From positions 18,384 through 82,383 of the forward strand of contig NZ_BMPJ01000010.1 of assembly GCF_014647535.1 (NCBI RefSeq): a stretch of DNA of 64,000 nt. Direction: 5' to 3'. A program made the translations under genes and the position numbers. The notes under the pieces were generated by a model. That model did not search any database and had not been told where the DNA came from. It worked only from the letters and a program-made list of their open reading frames with translations. The stretch is from Thermus composti (GTDB taxonomy: Bacteria; Deinococcota; Deinococci; Deinococcales; Thermaceae). Shown here in pieces: positions 26,691 through 35,056 of the stretch (the first letter of the stretch is position 1; the number at the start of each line of letters is the position of its first letter).

Positions 26691-27869
26691 TTAAAGCCCC
26701 GCCTCCCGCCTCAAGGCCTCCACCCGGTCCGTCTCCTCCCAGGGGAAGCCGGGACGGCCGAAGTGGCCGTAGGCGGAGGTGGGGGTGTAGATGGGCCGGA
26801 GGAGGTCCAGCTCCTCAATGATGGCGAGGGGCCTCGGGTCAAAGACCTTTTTGACGATCTCCGTGAGCTTCTCGTCGGGAAGGACCCCGGTGCCGAAGGT
26901 CTCCACCCGAAGGGAGACGGGCCTGGCCTTACCGATGGCGTAGGCCAGCTCCACCAAAGCCCGCCTCGCAAGCCCCGCCGCCACGATGTTCTTGGCCATG
27001 TAGCGGGCGTAGTAGCTGGCGGAGCGGTCCACCTTGGTGGGGTCCTTGCCGCTGAAGGCCCCGCCCCCGTGGGGCACCGCCCCCCCGTAGGTGTCCACGA
27101 TGATCTTCCGCCCGGTGAGGCCGGTGTCGGCGTGGGGCCCCCCCAGGATGAAACGGCCCGAGGGGTTGATGAGGTACTCCGTCTCCCCTTCCTTCAGGTA
27201 CTCAGGAGGGATGGCCTGGCGCACCACCTCGCGGATCAGGTCCTCCCGCAGCTGCTCCTGCTCCACCTCGGGGGAGTGCTGGGCGGAGACCACCACGGTT
27301 TTCACGTAAAGGGGCTTGTCCCCCTCGTAGACCACGGTGACCTGGGCCTTGCCGTCGGGGCGGAGGTAGGGGAGGACCCCGGTCTTGCGCACCTCGGCCA
27401 GGCGCATGGTGAGGCGGTGGGCCAGGGTGATGGGGAGGGGCATGAGCTCGGGGGTCTCGTCGGTGGCGTAGCCGAACATGAGCCCCTGGTCCCCAGCCCC
27501 GATGCGGTCCAGGGGGTCCGTGGACTTGAGCACCCGCCACTCGTAGGAGAGGTTGACCCCACCCGCGATGTCGGGGGACTGCTCGTCTATGGCGGTGAGG
27601 ACGGCGCAAGTGTCGGCGTCAAAGCCGTACTTGGCCCGGGTGTAGCCCACCTCCCGCACCGTCTTGCGCACCAGGTTGGGGATGTCCACGTAGCCTTCCG
27701 TGGTGATCTCCCCCGCCACGAAAACGAGCCCGGTGGTGACCAGGGTCTCCGCCGCCACCCGGGCCTTCTTGTCCTGGGCGAGGAGGGCGTCCAGGATGGC
27801 GTCGGAGATCCGGTCCGCCAGCTTATCCGGGTGCCCTTCGGTGACCGACTCGGACGTGACCAGCCGCAA
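26691..27869 (-). CDS. metK: S-adenosylmethionine synthase MetK
   Basis: The 392-residue enzyme makes S-adenosylmethionine from methionine and ATP. It begins with the signature [20 protein letters not shown], and has the ATP-binding hexapeptide-type [12 protein letters not shown] and the glycine-rich [17 protein letters not shown] chose the TTG at 27869 because AGGAGG (27883-27878) is 8 nt upstream; a GTG at 27878 that would add three residues overlaps that site. A TATACT -10 lies at 27922-27917 on the minus strand, about 48 nt upstream. No SAM riboswitch is evident in this short leader. Confidence 0.95.
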   Translation of the reverse strand: MRLVTSESVTEGHPDKLADRISDAILDALLAQDKKARVAAETLVTTGLVFVAGEITTEGYVDIPNLVRKTVREVGYTRAKYGFDADTCAVLTAIDEQSPDIAGGVNLSYEWRVLKSTDPLDRIGAGDQGLMFGYATDETPELMPLPITLAHRLTMRLAEVRKTGVLPYLRPDGKAQVTVVYEGDKPLYVKTVVVSAQHSPEVEQEQLREDLIREVVRQAIPPEYLKEGETEYLINPSGRFILGGPHADTGLTGRKIIVDTYGGAVPHGGGAFSGKDPTKVDRSASYYARYMAKNIVAAGLARRALVELAYAIGKARPVSLRVETFGTGVLPDEKLTEIVKKVFDPRPLAIIEELDLLRPIYTPTSAYGHFGRPGFPWEETDRVEALRREAGL

Positions 27870-27964
27870 CTTGCGCACCTCCTTTTCCCCGAAGCCCCTA
27901 CCGGGGCAACCCTGATAGTATAGCACCCCCCCTCGGGCGTCTAGATCCAGTAGGATAGGGCCCC

Positions 27965-28738
27965 GTGAAGGATCCCAAGGCCCCTATCGGCGTCTTTGAC
28001 TCCGGGGTGGGGGGGCTCACGGTGCTCAAGGCCCTCCGCCGCCTCCTGCCCCGGGAGGAGTTTCTTTACTTCGGGGACACGGCCCGCGTGCCCTACGGCG
28101 GCAAACCCCTCGTCATGGTGCGCCGCTTCGCCTGGGAGATCGCGGGCTTCCTCTTAAGGCAAGGGGTGAAGGCCATCGTGGTGGCCTGCAACACGGCGAG
28201 CTCCGCCGCCCTCCCCGACCTGGCCCAGGACCTCTCGGTCCCCGTCTTCGGGGTGCTGGAGCCCGTGGCCAAGGAGGCCCGAGCCTTCCAGAAGGTGGGC
28301 CTCATCGGCACCCAGGCCACGGTGGAAAGCGGGGCCTACGCCCGCCTCCTCCCCCTGGCCTGGGCCCGGGCCTGCCCCCTTTTCGTACCCCTGGTGGAGG
28401 AGGGGCTTTGGGACGACCCCGTGGCCCTCCTGGTGGCCCGCCACTACCTCGAGGACGCCCCCAAGGACCTCGAGGCCCTCATCCTCGGTTGTACCCACTA
28501 CCCCTTCTTGAAGAAAACCCTGGAGAAGGCGCTTCCCGGGGTGAGGCTTCTAGACTCTGCCGAGGCCACGGCCAAGGAGGTGGCCCAGGGCCTAAGGCGG
28601 GAAGGCCTTCTGAACCCCGCGGGAAGGGGACAGGTGATCCACCTCGTCACCGGGGACCCGGAGGCCTACCGGGCCCTGGCCGAGCGGCTTGGAGAGCGGG
28701 TGGAGGAGGTTCACCGAGTTAGCCTGGAGGAGCTTTAA
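27965..28738 (+). CDS. murI: Glutamate racemase MurI
   Basis: The 257-residue cofactor-free racemase supplies D-glutamate for peptidoglycan. The N-terminal [14 protein letters not shown] and the two catalytic cysteines in [12 protein letters not shown] (about residue 75) and LGCTHYPFL (about 176) are present. GTG start; TAGGAT (27951-27956) ends 8 nt upstream, giving a predicted leaderless message. It is followed by LOG and RdgB genes in the same direction. Confidence 0.95.
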   Translation: MKDPKAPIGVFDSGVGGLTVLKALRRLLPREEFLYFGDTARVPYGGKPLVMVRRFAWEIAGFLLRQGVKAIVVACNTASSAALPDLAQDLSVPVFGVLEPVAKEARAFQKVGLIGTQATVESGAYARLLPLAWARACPLFVPLVEEGLWDDPVALLVARHYLEDAPKDLEALILGCTHYPFLKKTLEKALPGVRLLDSAEATAKEVAQGLRREGLLNPAGRGQVIHLVTGDPEAYRALAERLGERVEEVHRVSLEEL

Positions 28739-28765
28739 GCCCCTGTGAAGGGTTAGGCTTAGGAC

Positions 28766-29410
28766 ATGCCCAAGAAGCCCCTCATAGACCAGCTCCACCA
28801 CGAGGACAGCTGGCGGCTTTTCCGCATTCTGGCGGAGTTCGTGGAGGGGTTTGAGACCCTTTCGGAGATAGAGGTGCCCCTGGTCTCCGTCTTCGGCTCC
28901 GCCCGCTTCGGCGAGGACCACCCCGCCTACGCCCTGGGCTACCGGCTGGGCCAGGCTTTGGCCCAGGCGGGCTTCGGGGTGGTGACGGGGGGCGGGCCCG
29001 GGGTGATGGAGGCGGTGAACCGGGGGGCTTACGAGGCGGGCGGGGTGAGCGTGGGGCTCAATATTGAGCTCCCCCACGAGCAAAAGCCCAACCCCTACCA
29101 GACCCACGCCCTCTCCTTGCGCTACTTCTTCGTGCGCAAGGTTCTCTTCGTGCGCTACGCCGTGGGCTTCGTCTTCCTGCCTGGGGGGTTTGGCACCTTG
29201 GACGAGCTCTCCGAGGTGTTGGTCCTGATCCAGACGGAGAAGGTCCACCCCTTCCCCGTCTTCCTCCTTCCCCGGGGGTACTGGGAAGGCCTCCTCTCCT
29301 GGATGGAGTTCCTAAAGGCCCAAGGGGCCATAGACCCCAAGGACCTGGCCCTCCTCACCCCCTTGGAGCACCCCGAGGAGGTGGTGGCCGCCCTAAAGGG
29401 AGTATCCTAA
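28766..29410 (+). CDS. LOG-family nucleoside 5'-monophosphate phosphoribohydrolase
   Basis: The 214-residue protein has the two family motifs: GGGPGVMEAVNRGA (nucleotide binding) and the PGGFGTLDELSEVL motif (about residues 139-152). Such proteins, long called lysine decarboxylases in databases, are now known to split AMP or cytokinin-like nucleotides into base and ribose 5-phosphate. Placed between murI and rdgB, a role in nucleotide clean-up is plausible. TAGGCT (28754-28759) lies 6 nt before the ATG, so it may also be transcribed alone. Confidence 0.92.
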   Translation: MPKKPLIDQLHHEDSWRLFRILAEFVEGFETLSEIEVPLVSVFGSARFGEDHPAYALGYRLGQALAQAGFGVVTGGGPGVMEAVNRGAYEAGGVSVGLNIELPHEQKPNPYQTHALSLRYFFVRKVLFVRYAVGFVFLPGGFGTLDELSEVLVLIQTEKVHPFPVFLLPRGYWEGLLSWMEFLKAQGAIDPKDLALLTPLEHPEEVVAALKGVS

Positions 29411-29415
29411 AAGGG

Positions 29416-30027
29416 ATGCGCCTGGTCCTGGCCACCTCCAACCCCGGGAAGGTGCGGGAGCTAAAAGAGGGCCTTGCCCCCTTGGGCTGGACCCTCCTCA
29501 CCCTCGCCGACTTCCCCTTGCGCATGCCCAAGGAGGAGGGGGCCACCTTCCTGGACAACGCCCTCCTCAAGGCGGCCCACGTGGCCAAGGCCACGGGGCT
29601 TCCCGCCCTCGCCGACGACTCGGGCCTCGAGGTCTACGCCCTGGGGGGCGAGCCCGGGGTCTACTCCGCCCGCTACGGGGGGAGGGCCACGGACCGTGAA
29701 AGGAACGTCTACCTCCTGGAAAGGATGCGCCACCTCAAAGGGGAGGAGCGCAAGGCCCGCTTCGTGGCCGTTTTGGTCCTGGCCTACCCCGACGGGCACG
29801 CCGAGGCCTACGAGGGAAGCGTGGAGGGGTACATCCTGGAAGCCCCCCGGGGCGAAGGGGGCTTCGGCTACGACCCCCTCTTCTACATTCCCGAGGCGGG
29901 GAAGACCTTCGCCGAGATGAGCCTAACGGAAAAGGCCCGCTACTCCCACCGGGGTAGGGCCCTAAGGGCCCTTCTGGAGGCCTACAAGGACGGGCCCCCG
30001 CCCCGGGAGGTCTCCAAGCTGGAATGA
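29416..30027 (+). CDS. rdgB: XTP/dITP pyrophosphatase RdgB/HAM1
   Basis: The 203-residue enzyme removes deaminated purine nucleotides before they enter DNA. Diagnostic segments are LVLATSNPGKVRELKE at the N-terminus, ALADDSGLEVYALGG (catalytic Asp), GYDPLFYIPE and the late SHRGRALRALL. Deamination is faster at high temperature, fitting a thermophile. The start lies 5 nt after the LOG gene and the end overlaps the next start (ATGA). Confidence 0.96.
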   Translation: MRLVLATSNPGKVRELKEGLAPLGWTLLTLADFPLRMPKEEGATFLDNALLKAAHVAKATGLPALADDSGLEVYALGGEPGVYSARYGGRATDRERNVYLLERMRHLKGEERKARFVAVLVLAYPDGHAEAYEGSVEGYILEAPRGEGGFGYDPLFYIPEAGKTFAEMSLTEKARYSHRGRALRALLEAYKDGPPPREVSKLE

Positions 30028-31055
30028 ACGTCCTCTCCCCCCACATCGCCCTCTACCGCCTCTTTGACGTGGCGGACGAGATAGACCTCTCCCGCCTCGC
30101 CACGCCCCGCCTCCACCTCTCCCGGGCGAGGCTCGGGGCGGTGCGCTTTGAAAACCCCCCGGGGGAGATGGAGCTTGGGGTGCGGAGCGTGGAGGGGCTT
30201 TCCGGCCTCCTCACCGCCCGGCTTTACGAGTTCGGGGTGGTCTCCCTCTCCTTCCGCATCCACCTGGGAGAGCGGGTGCCCTGGGAAACTTTCTTGGAAA
30301 AGGGGCTTAGGATCCCCGAGCTCCCCTTCTGGGACGGGTTCTTCCTGGCGGAGCTCGCCGCCCTCGAGCCCCACCTCCAAGGGGCCCTCCTCCGCCCCGA
30401 AGAAAAGCGCTTGGCCGAGGAGTTCGTGGTCTACCACGCCCTGGGGCTGGAGGGGGAAAAGGCCTTCCGCCCCTCGGTGGACCTCACCCCCCTCTGGATG
30501 GGCACGGAGGAGGAGTTCGCCCCCGAGGTGCGGCGGGAGATGGAGCGCTACCGCTACAGCTACTCCACCGAGGACCTGGCCCTTTTGGGCTTTGACCGGG
30601 TGCTGATCCTGGACTCCGAGGGGATCTGGGACGTGGCCGACCTGGTGGAGTTCGTCCACGCCCAGCTTCTTGAGCTCTCCTACTACGACCGGGTGCTCAC
30701 CGAGGAGCTTTGGGCCGTGCCCCAGGTCCTAAGGCACCGGGGGCTTTGGGGGTACGGGAGGCTCCAGCGCCTCCGCCGCCGCCTCATGGCACGCCACGCG
30801 GAGATCGCCGACGTGAAGGCCCGAATAGAGGGGGCCTTGCGCATCACCGAGGACCTCTTCTACGCCAAGATCTACCGGGCGGCCTTGGAGCTTTACGGGG
30901 CCCACGAGCTGGAGAGGAGCCTGGAGGAGAAGCTTAGGGTCCTGGAGGCCACCTACGAGATGGTGACCGAGGAGGTGGCCCACCTCCGCACCCAGGCGGT
31001 GGAGGTGGCCATCCTGGCCCTCATCGCCTTTGAGGTGGTGCGGGCCCTCCACTAG
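30024..31055 (+). CDS. Protein of unknown function with C-terminal membrane helix
   Basis: I do not recognise this 343-residue protein with confidence. The N-terminal half (about 1-230) is alpha/beta with LLGFDRVLILDSEGIWDVADLVEFVHAQLLELSYYDRVL split over its last part, and the C-terminal third is helical (coiled-coil-like, EERSLEEKLRVLEATYEMV-type spacing) ending in a hydrophobic segment VEVAILALIAFEVV. This layout recalls the RMD1/YagE (DUF155) family, which also ends with a long helix pair and one membrane helix. It overlaps rdgB by 4 nt, so it is coupled to it. Confidence 0.7.
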   Translation: MNVLSPHIALYRLFDVADEIDLSRLATPRLHLSRARLGAVRFENPPGEMELGVRSVEGLSGLLTARLYEFGVVSLSFRIHLGERVPWETFLEKGLRIPELPFWDGFFLAELAALEPHLQGALLRPEEKRLAEEFVVYHALGLEGEKAFRPSVDLTPLWMGTEEEFAPEVRREMERYRYSYSTEDLALLGFDRVLILDSEGIWDVADLVEFVHAQLLELSYYDRVLTEELWAVPQVLRHRGLWGYGRLQRLRRRLMARHAEIADVKARIEGALRITEDLFYAKIYRAALELYGAHELERSLEEKLRVLEATYEMVTEEVAHLRTQAVEVAILALIAFEVVRALH

Positions 31056-31056
31056 G

Positions 31057-31089
31057 GGGACTTGTGTCCCAGTCTGGAGATGGTATCCT
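31057..31089 (+). promoter_or_regulatory. Candidate regulator site and -10 of the malE operon
   Basis: GGGAC-TTGT-GTCCC (31057-31070) is a perfect 5-bp inverted repeat centred 20.5 nt before TATCCT (31084-31089). It lies where a -35 box would be. Its arms match the sites at 10289-10302 and 58905-58918. Confidence 0.55.
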
Positions 31090-31151
31090 TTACCCGAAGG
31101 GCGCGGGAAAAACCCTTGGAGGAAGCGTTACCACGCGCCTGGAGGTGGAGG

Positions 31152-32348
31152 ATGAGGAAGCTCGTCCCGCTATTGGCCCTAGGCCTCTCCCTGGCCCTCG
31201 CCCAGGGAAAGATCACCGTCTGGACCCACTTCGGTGGGCCCGAGCTGGCCTGGCTCAAAGCCCAGGCCCGGACCTTTGAAAGGACCTCCGGCACCAAGGT
31301 GGAGGTGGTGGAGGTCCCCTTCGAGGAGATCAAGCAGAAGTTTATCCTGGGGGCCCCCCAGGGGCAGGCGGCGGACCTTCTGGTCACCGTGCCCCACGAC
31401 TGGCTGGGCGAGATGGCCCAGGCGGGGGTCCTGGAGCCCGTGGGCAAGTACGTGACCCAGGACTACCTCGCAGACCTTCAGCCCGTGGCGGTGGAGGCCT
31501 TCACCTTTGGCGGCAGGCTCATGGGGCTTCCCGCCTACGCCGAGAGCGTGGCCCTCATCTACAACAAGAAGTACGTGAAGGAGCCTCCCAAGACCTGGGA
31601 GGCGTTTTTGGCCCTGGCCCAAAGGCTCACCACCGGCTCCACCTTCGGCTTCCTCTACAACATCGGGGAGCCCTACTTCAACTTTGGCTTCTTCAAGGCC
31701 TACGGTGCGGAGAACGTCTTCGGCAAGGACGCCAAGGGGAGCCTGGACCCCGCCAAGCTCCTCATCGGGGGCGAGGTGGGGGAGAAGGCCCTCCAGTTCA
31801 TCAAGGACCTCCGCTTCAAGTACAACCTGGTCCCCGAGGGGGTGGACTACGGGGTGGCGGACGGGGCCTTCAAGGAGGGGACTTTGGCCATGATCATCAA
31901 CGGCCCCTGGGCCCTCGGTGACTACAAGAAGGCGAAGATTGACTTCGGCATCGCCCCCTTCCCCACCCCGCCCGGGGCCAAGAACCCGTGGGGGCCCTTC
32001 CTGGGGGTGCAGGGGGTGGTGGTGAACGCCTACTCCAAGAACAAGACCCAGGCCGTCAACTTCGCCAAGACCCTGGTGACGGGGCGGAACCTGGTGGCCT
32101 TCAACCAGGCGGGCGGGCGCATCCCCGTGTCCAAGAGCGCCGTCAGGCAGCTGGCGAAGGACCCGGTGGTGGCGGGCTTCTCCCAGGTCTTCCCCCTGGG
32201 CACCCCCATGCCCAACATCTCCGAGATGGGCAAGGTCTGGGGCCCCTGGAAGAACGCCATCAGCCTCGCCATCCAGCGGCCCGACGCCAACGTGAAGAAG
32301 ATCGTGGAGGACATGGTGGCCGAGATCAAGAAGGCCATCGGCAGGTAA
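31152..32348 (+). CDS. malE: Maltose/maltodextrin-type ABC transporter binding protein MalE
   Basis: The 398-residue secreted protein has a signal peptide (MRKLVPLLALGLSLALA) and a MalE-like mature start KITVWTHFGGPELAWLKAQ. Further MalE-like segments are KFILGAPQGQAADLLVTVPHD split through the first lobe and AMIINGPWALGDYKKAKIDFG in the second lobe. It should bind maltose, trehalose or related glucosides and pass them to MalFG. The ATG is preceded by GGAGGTGGAGG. The 96-nt region before it holds the shared inverted repeat and -10. Confidence 0.93.
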   Translation: MRKLVPLLALGLSLALAQGKITVWTHFGGPELAWLKAQARTFERTSGTKVEVVEVPFEEIKQKFILGAPQGQAADLLVTVPHDWLGEMAQAGVLEPVGKYVTQDYLADLQPVAVEAFTFGGRLMGLPAYAESVALIYNKKYVKEPPKTWEAFLALAQRLTTGSTFGFLYNIGEPYFNFGFFKAYGAENVFGKDAKGSLDPAKLLIGGEVGEKALQFIKDLRFKYNLVPEGVDYGVADGAFKEGTLAMIINGPWALGDYKKAKIDFGIAPFPTPPGAKNPWGPFLGVQGVVVNAYSKNKTQAVNFAKTLVTGRNLVAFNQAGGRIPVSKSAVRQLAKDPVVAGFSQVFPLGTPMPNISEMGKVWGPWKNAISLAIQRPDANVKKIVEDMVAEIKKAIGR

Positions 32349-32407
32349 GACCCATGGGCCCCCTCCACAGGACCTTCCTCCCCCGTGGGGGGGGTATTCC
32401 TTAGACC

Positions 32408-33736
32408 ATGAAGCACCCGCCGGGTCTTAAAGGCTTCCTCCTGGCCCTGGCCCTCCTCTTGGGCCTCCTCCTCCTGGCCACGGGGGTGGGGCTTTTGGGG
32501 TACCTGGCCCTCGAGGCCTACCTGGCCCCCCCGGGCTGGACCATCCTGGTCCTGGCCCTTTTGGTCCTGGTACCGGGGGCGGTGGCCTTGGGGCGGCTCT
32601 TCCCGTGGCTTACCGACTGGTACTACCTCCTGCCCGCCCTCGCCTTCCTTCTCGTCTTCACCCTCTACCCCATCGGCCTCACCGTCTATTTGGCCTTCAC
32701 CGACTACTCGGGGCGGAAAAACGGCTTTCCCGACCGCTCCACGGAAACCCGGGTGGTGGCCCAGGAAGGGGCGCGGCTCGTCCTCGAGGCCGACGCCAAG
32801 GAGGCCCTCCGCTGCGATCCTTGCCAAGGGGAGCAGGTGGAAGCCTACGCCGAGGGCCACCGGGCACGGGCCAAAATCCTCGAGGTGGAAGGCCCGAGCC
32901 TGGTCCTGGACCGCGACCTTCCCTTCCGGGCGGAGTACGTGGCCAAGGTGAACACCTTCGGCTTCGTGGGCCTCAAGAACTTCGCATTTATCCTCTCCCA
33001 GGCGAACCAGGCCCTCCTTCCCGTCTTCACCTGGAACGTGGTCTTCGCCCTGAGCACCGTGCTCCTAAACGCCCTCTTGGGCCTCGTCCTGGGGCTTATC
33101 CTCCACAACAAGGCCCTGAAGCTCCGGAACTTCTACCGCACGGCCCTCATCGTCTCCTGGGCCCTGCCCGGGGTTATCACCGTCCAGGTCTGGGTGGCCC
33201 TCCTCAACTACAACTTCGGGGCCATCAACCGGCTTCTCGGGGTCCTGGGCATCTACCCTATCCCCTGGCTCAACGATCCCGACTGGGCCAAGGTGGCCGT
33301 CCTCCTCGTGAACCTCTGGCTCGGCTTCCCCTACATGATGACGGCCACCCTGGGGGCCCTTTCCACCATTCCCGACGAGCTCTACGAGGCGGCCAAGGTG
33401 GACGGGGCCACCCCCTGGCAGACCCTTTGGGGGATCACCTTGCCCCTTCTGGAAAAGCCCATGCTGCCCATCCTGCTTTCCTCCTTCGCCTTCAACTTCA
33501 ACAACTTCTACCTCATCTACCTGCTCACCGGGGGCGGGCCCGCGGAAGAGGGCAGGCTCGCCACCGCCCAGGCCACGGACATCCTCATCTCCTGGGCCTA
33601 CAAGACGGCCTTCAGCGCCGAGGGACAGTCGGCCTACGGCCTAGGGGCGGCGATTAGCCTCATCATCTTCGCCCTCACCGTGCTCATCAGCCTGGTGAAC
33701 TTCCGCTTCACGGGGGCGCTTCGGGAGGTGCGGTAA
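32408..33736 (+). CDS. malF: Maltose-type ABC transporter permease MalF
   Basis: The 442-residue permease has about eight helices and the EAA loop DELYEAAKVDGATPWQTLWG. As in E. coli MalF, a large extracellular domain lies between early helices: about 95 residues from DYSGRKNGFPDRS to VNTFGFVGLKNF, here containing a CDPC motif. The domain is expected to touch the binding protein. It starts 59 nt after malE and is directly followed by malG. Confidence 0.93.
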   Translation: MKHPPGLKGFLLALALLLGLLLLATGVGLLGYLALEAYLAPPGWTILVLALLVLVPGAVALGRLFPWLTDWYYLLPALAFLLVFTLYPIGLTVYLAFTDYSGRKNGFPDRSTETRVVAQEGARLVLEADAKEALRCDPCQGEQVEAYAEGHRARAKILEVEGPSLVLDRDLPFRAEYVAKVNTFGFVGLKNFAFILSQANQALLPVFTWNVVFALSTVLLNALLGLVLGLILHNKALKLRNFYRTALIVSWALPGVITVQVWVALLNYNFGAINRLLGVLGIYPIPWLNDPDWAKVAVLLVNLWLGFPYMMTATLGALSTIPDELYEAAKVDGATPWQTLWGITLPLLEKPMLPILLSSFAFNFNNFYLIYLLTGGGPAEEGRLATAQATDILISWAYKTAFSAEGQSAYGLGAAISLIIFALTVLISLVNFRFTGALREVR

Positions 33737-35056
33737 ATGCGCAAGGTCCTGGGCTTCCTCTTCACGGGCCTCGCCCTTTACGGGGTCTACTGGTTCGCCG
33801 CAAACCGGCTCTTTGACGAGGGGTCCTACCGCAAGCAGGTGGCCTTCGGAAGCGTCTTCGTGCCCTTTGGCTGGGCCTACGCCCTCTTGGGGCTTTTGGG
33901 CCTCGTGGCCCTGATCCTCCTCTATAGCCTCCTCTACACCGCCCTCGTGAACCGGCTTCAGGGGAGGAGGCGTAGCCCCTGGCCCCTTTTCCAGGAGGGG
34001 GTGACCCATCTCTTCCTCTGGGTCCTGATCCTTTTGGTCTACTACCCCGTGGTCCAGGTGGTGGCGGCGAGCTTTGACCCCACCAACAACCTCTTTAGCT
34101 TCCGGAGGCCCGACACGGGCTTCCTCCTCCTGGACGCCAAGGTGATCCCCTACCTGCCCAACCCCTCCCTGGAAAACTACGCCGCCTTGGTGGAAGGGGT
34201 GGTCCTCTACCCCTACCAGGGGGCCCTCCTTCTCTTAGCGGCCCTCGCCCTCCTGGGGGTGGGGGGTATCGGTCTCTTGCGGCGGCTTCTTGCCCAGGGG
34301 GAGTGGATGGGCCTCTGGCAGGGGAGGCTTCTTTTCCTCATGGCCCTTTCGGTCTTCGCCCTCGCCCTATCCCTTTCCCCCAGGCAGTTCACCGGGCAGG
34401 GTACCGAGGCCAAGTTCCTCCTCTGGGTGCGGAACACCTTCTTAATCTCGGGGCTCACCGGGCTTCTCGCCGTCCTCCTCACCGCCACGGCGGGCTACGC
34501 CTTCGCCCGCTTCCGCCACCTGCCGGGGCGCTACCCCATGCTCCTCTTCTTCATCTTCGTGCAGATGTTCCCGGGGTTTTTGGCCCTGGTGGCCATCTAC
34601 TACCTGCTTTCCCGGCTGGACCTCCTGAACACCTTCACCGGGCTGGTCCTGGCTTACTCCGGGGGCATTATCAGCTTCGGCACCTGGGTCTATAAGGGCT
34701 ACCTGGAGAGCATAAGCCCGAGCCTCGAGGAGGCCGCCATGGTGGACGGGGCCACAAGGTGGCAGGTCTTCACCCGGATCCTTTTGCCCCTCTCCGCCCC
34801 CATGTTCGTCTTTATCTTCCTCCTGCAGTTCGTGGGCACCTACTCGGAGTTCGTCCTGGCCAACCTGGTCCTCACCGGGGTGGAGACCTGGAACGTGGGC
34901 GTGGGGCTTAGAAGCTTCACCACGGGGCAGTTCCAGACCAAGTGGGGGGTCTTCGCCGCGGCGAGCGTCTTGGGGTCTTTGCCCATCCTCTTCCTCTTCT
35001 ACGGCTTCCAGCAGTACTTTGTCTCCGGGTACACCGCCGGGGCGGTGAAGGAATGA
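33737..35056 (+). CDS. malG: Maltose-type ABC transporter permease MalG, extended
   Basis: The 439-residue permease is much longer than usual MalG (about 280-300). The core is the C-terminal 300 residues with the EAA loop PSLEEAAMVDGATRWQVFTR and the MalG-type ending YFVSGYTAGAVKE. The added N-terminal part (about 75 residues) has two extra helices, and an additional pair of helices (about residues 155-210) is inserted in the periplasmic region before the conserved NTFLISGLTGLLAV segment. ATG follows the malF stop without a gap; the stop overlaps the GH13 gene start. Confidence 0.92.
   Translation: MRKVLGFLFTGLALYGVYWFAANRLFDEGSYRKQVAFGSVFVPFGWAYALLGLLGLVALILLYSLLYTALVNRLQGRRRSPWPLFQEGVTHLFLWVLILLVYYPVVQVVAASFDPTNNLFSFRRPDTGFLLLDAKVIPYLPNPSLENYAALVEGVVLYPYQGALLLLAALALLGVGGIGLLRRLLAQGEWMGLWQGRLLFLMALSVFALALSLSPRQFTGQGTEAKFLLWVRNTFLISGLTGLLAVLLTATAGYAFARFRHLPGRYPMLLFFIFVQMFPGFLALVAIYYLLSRLDLLNTFTGLVLAYSGGIISFGTWVYKGYLESISPSLEEAAMVDGATRWQVFTRILLPLSAPMFVFIFLLQFVGTYSEFVLANLVLTGVETWNVGVGLRSFTTGQFQTKWGVFAAASVLGSLPILFLFYGFQQYFVSGYTAGAVKE

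Noticed and set aside
34942..35052. Upstream extension of the GH13 enzyme
   Set aside because: It lies inside malG in another frame; the ATG at 35053 overlaps the malG stop in a normal coupled arrangement and has GAAGGA upstream.
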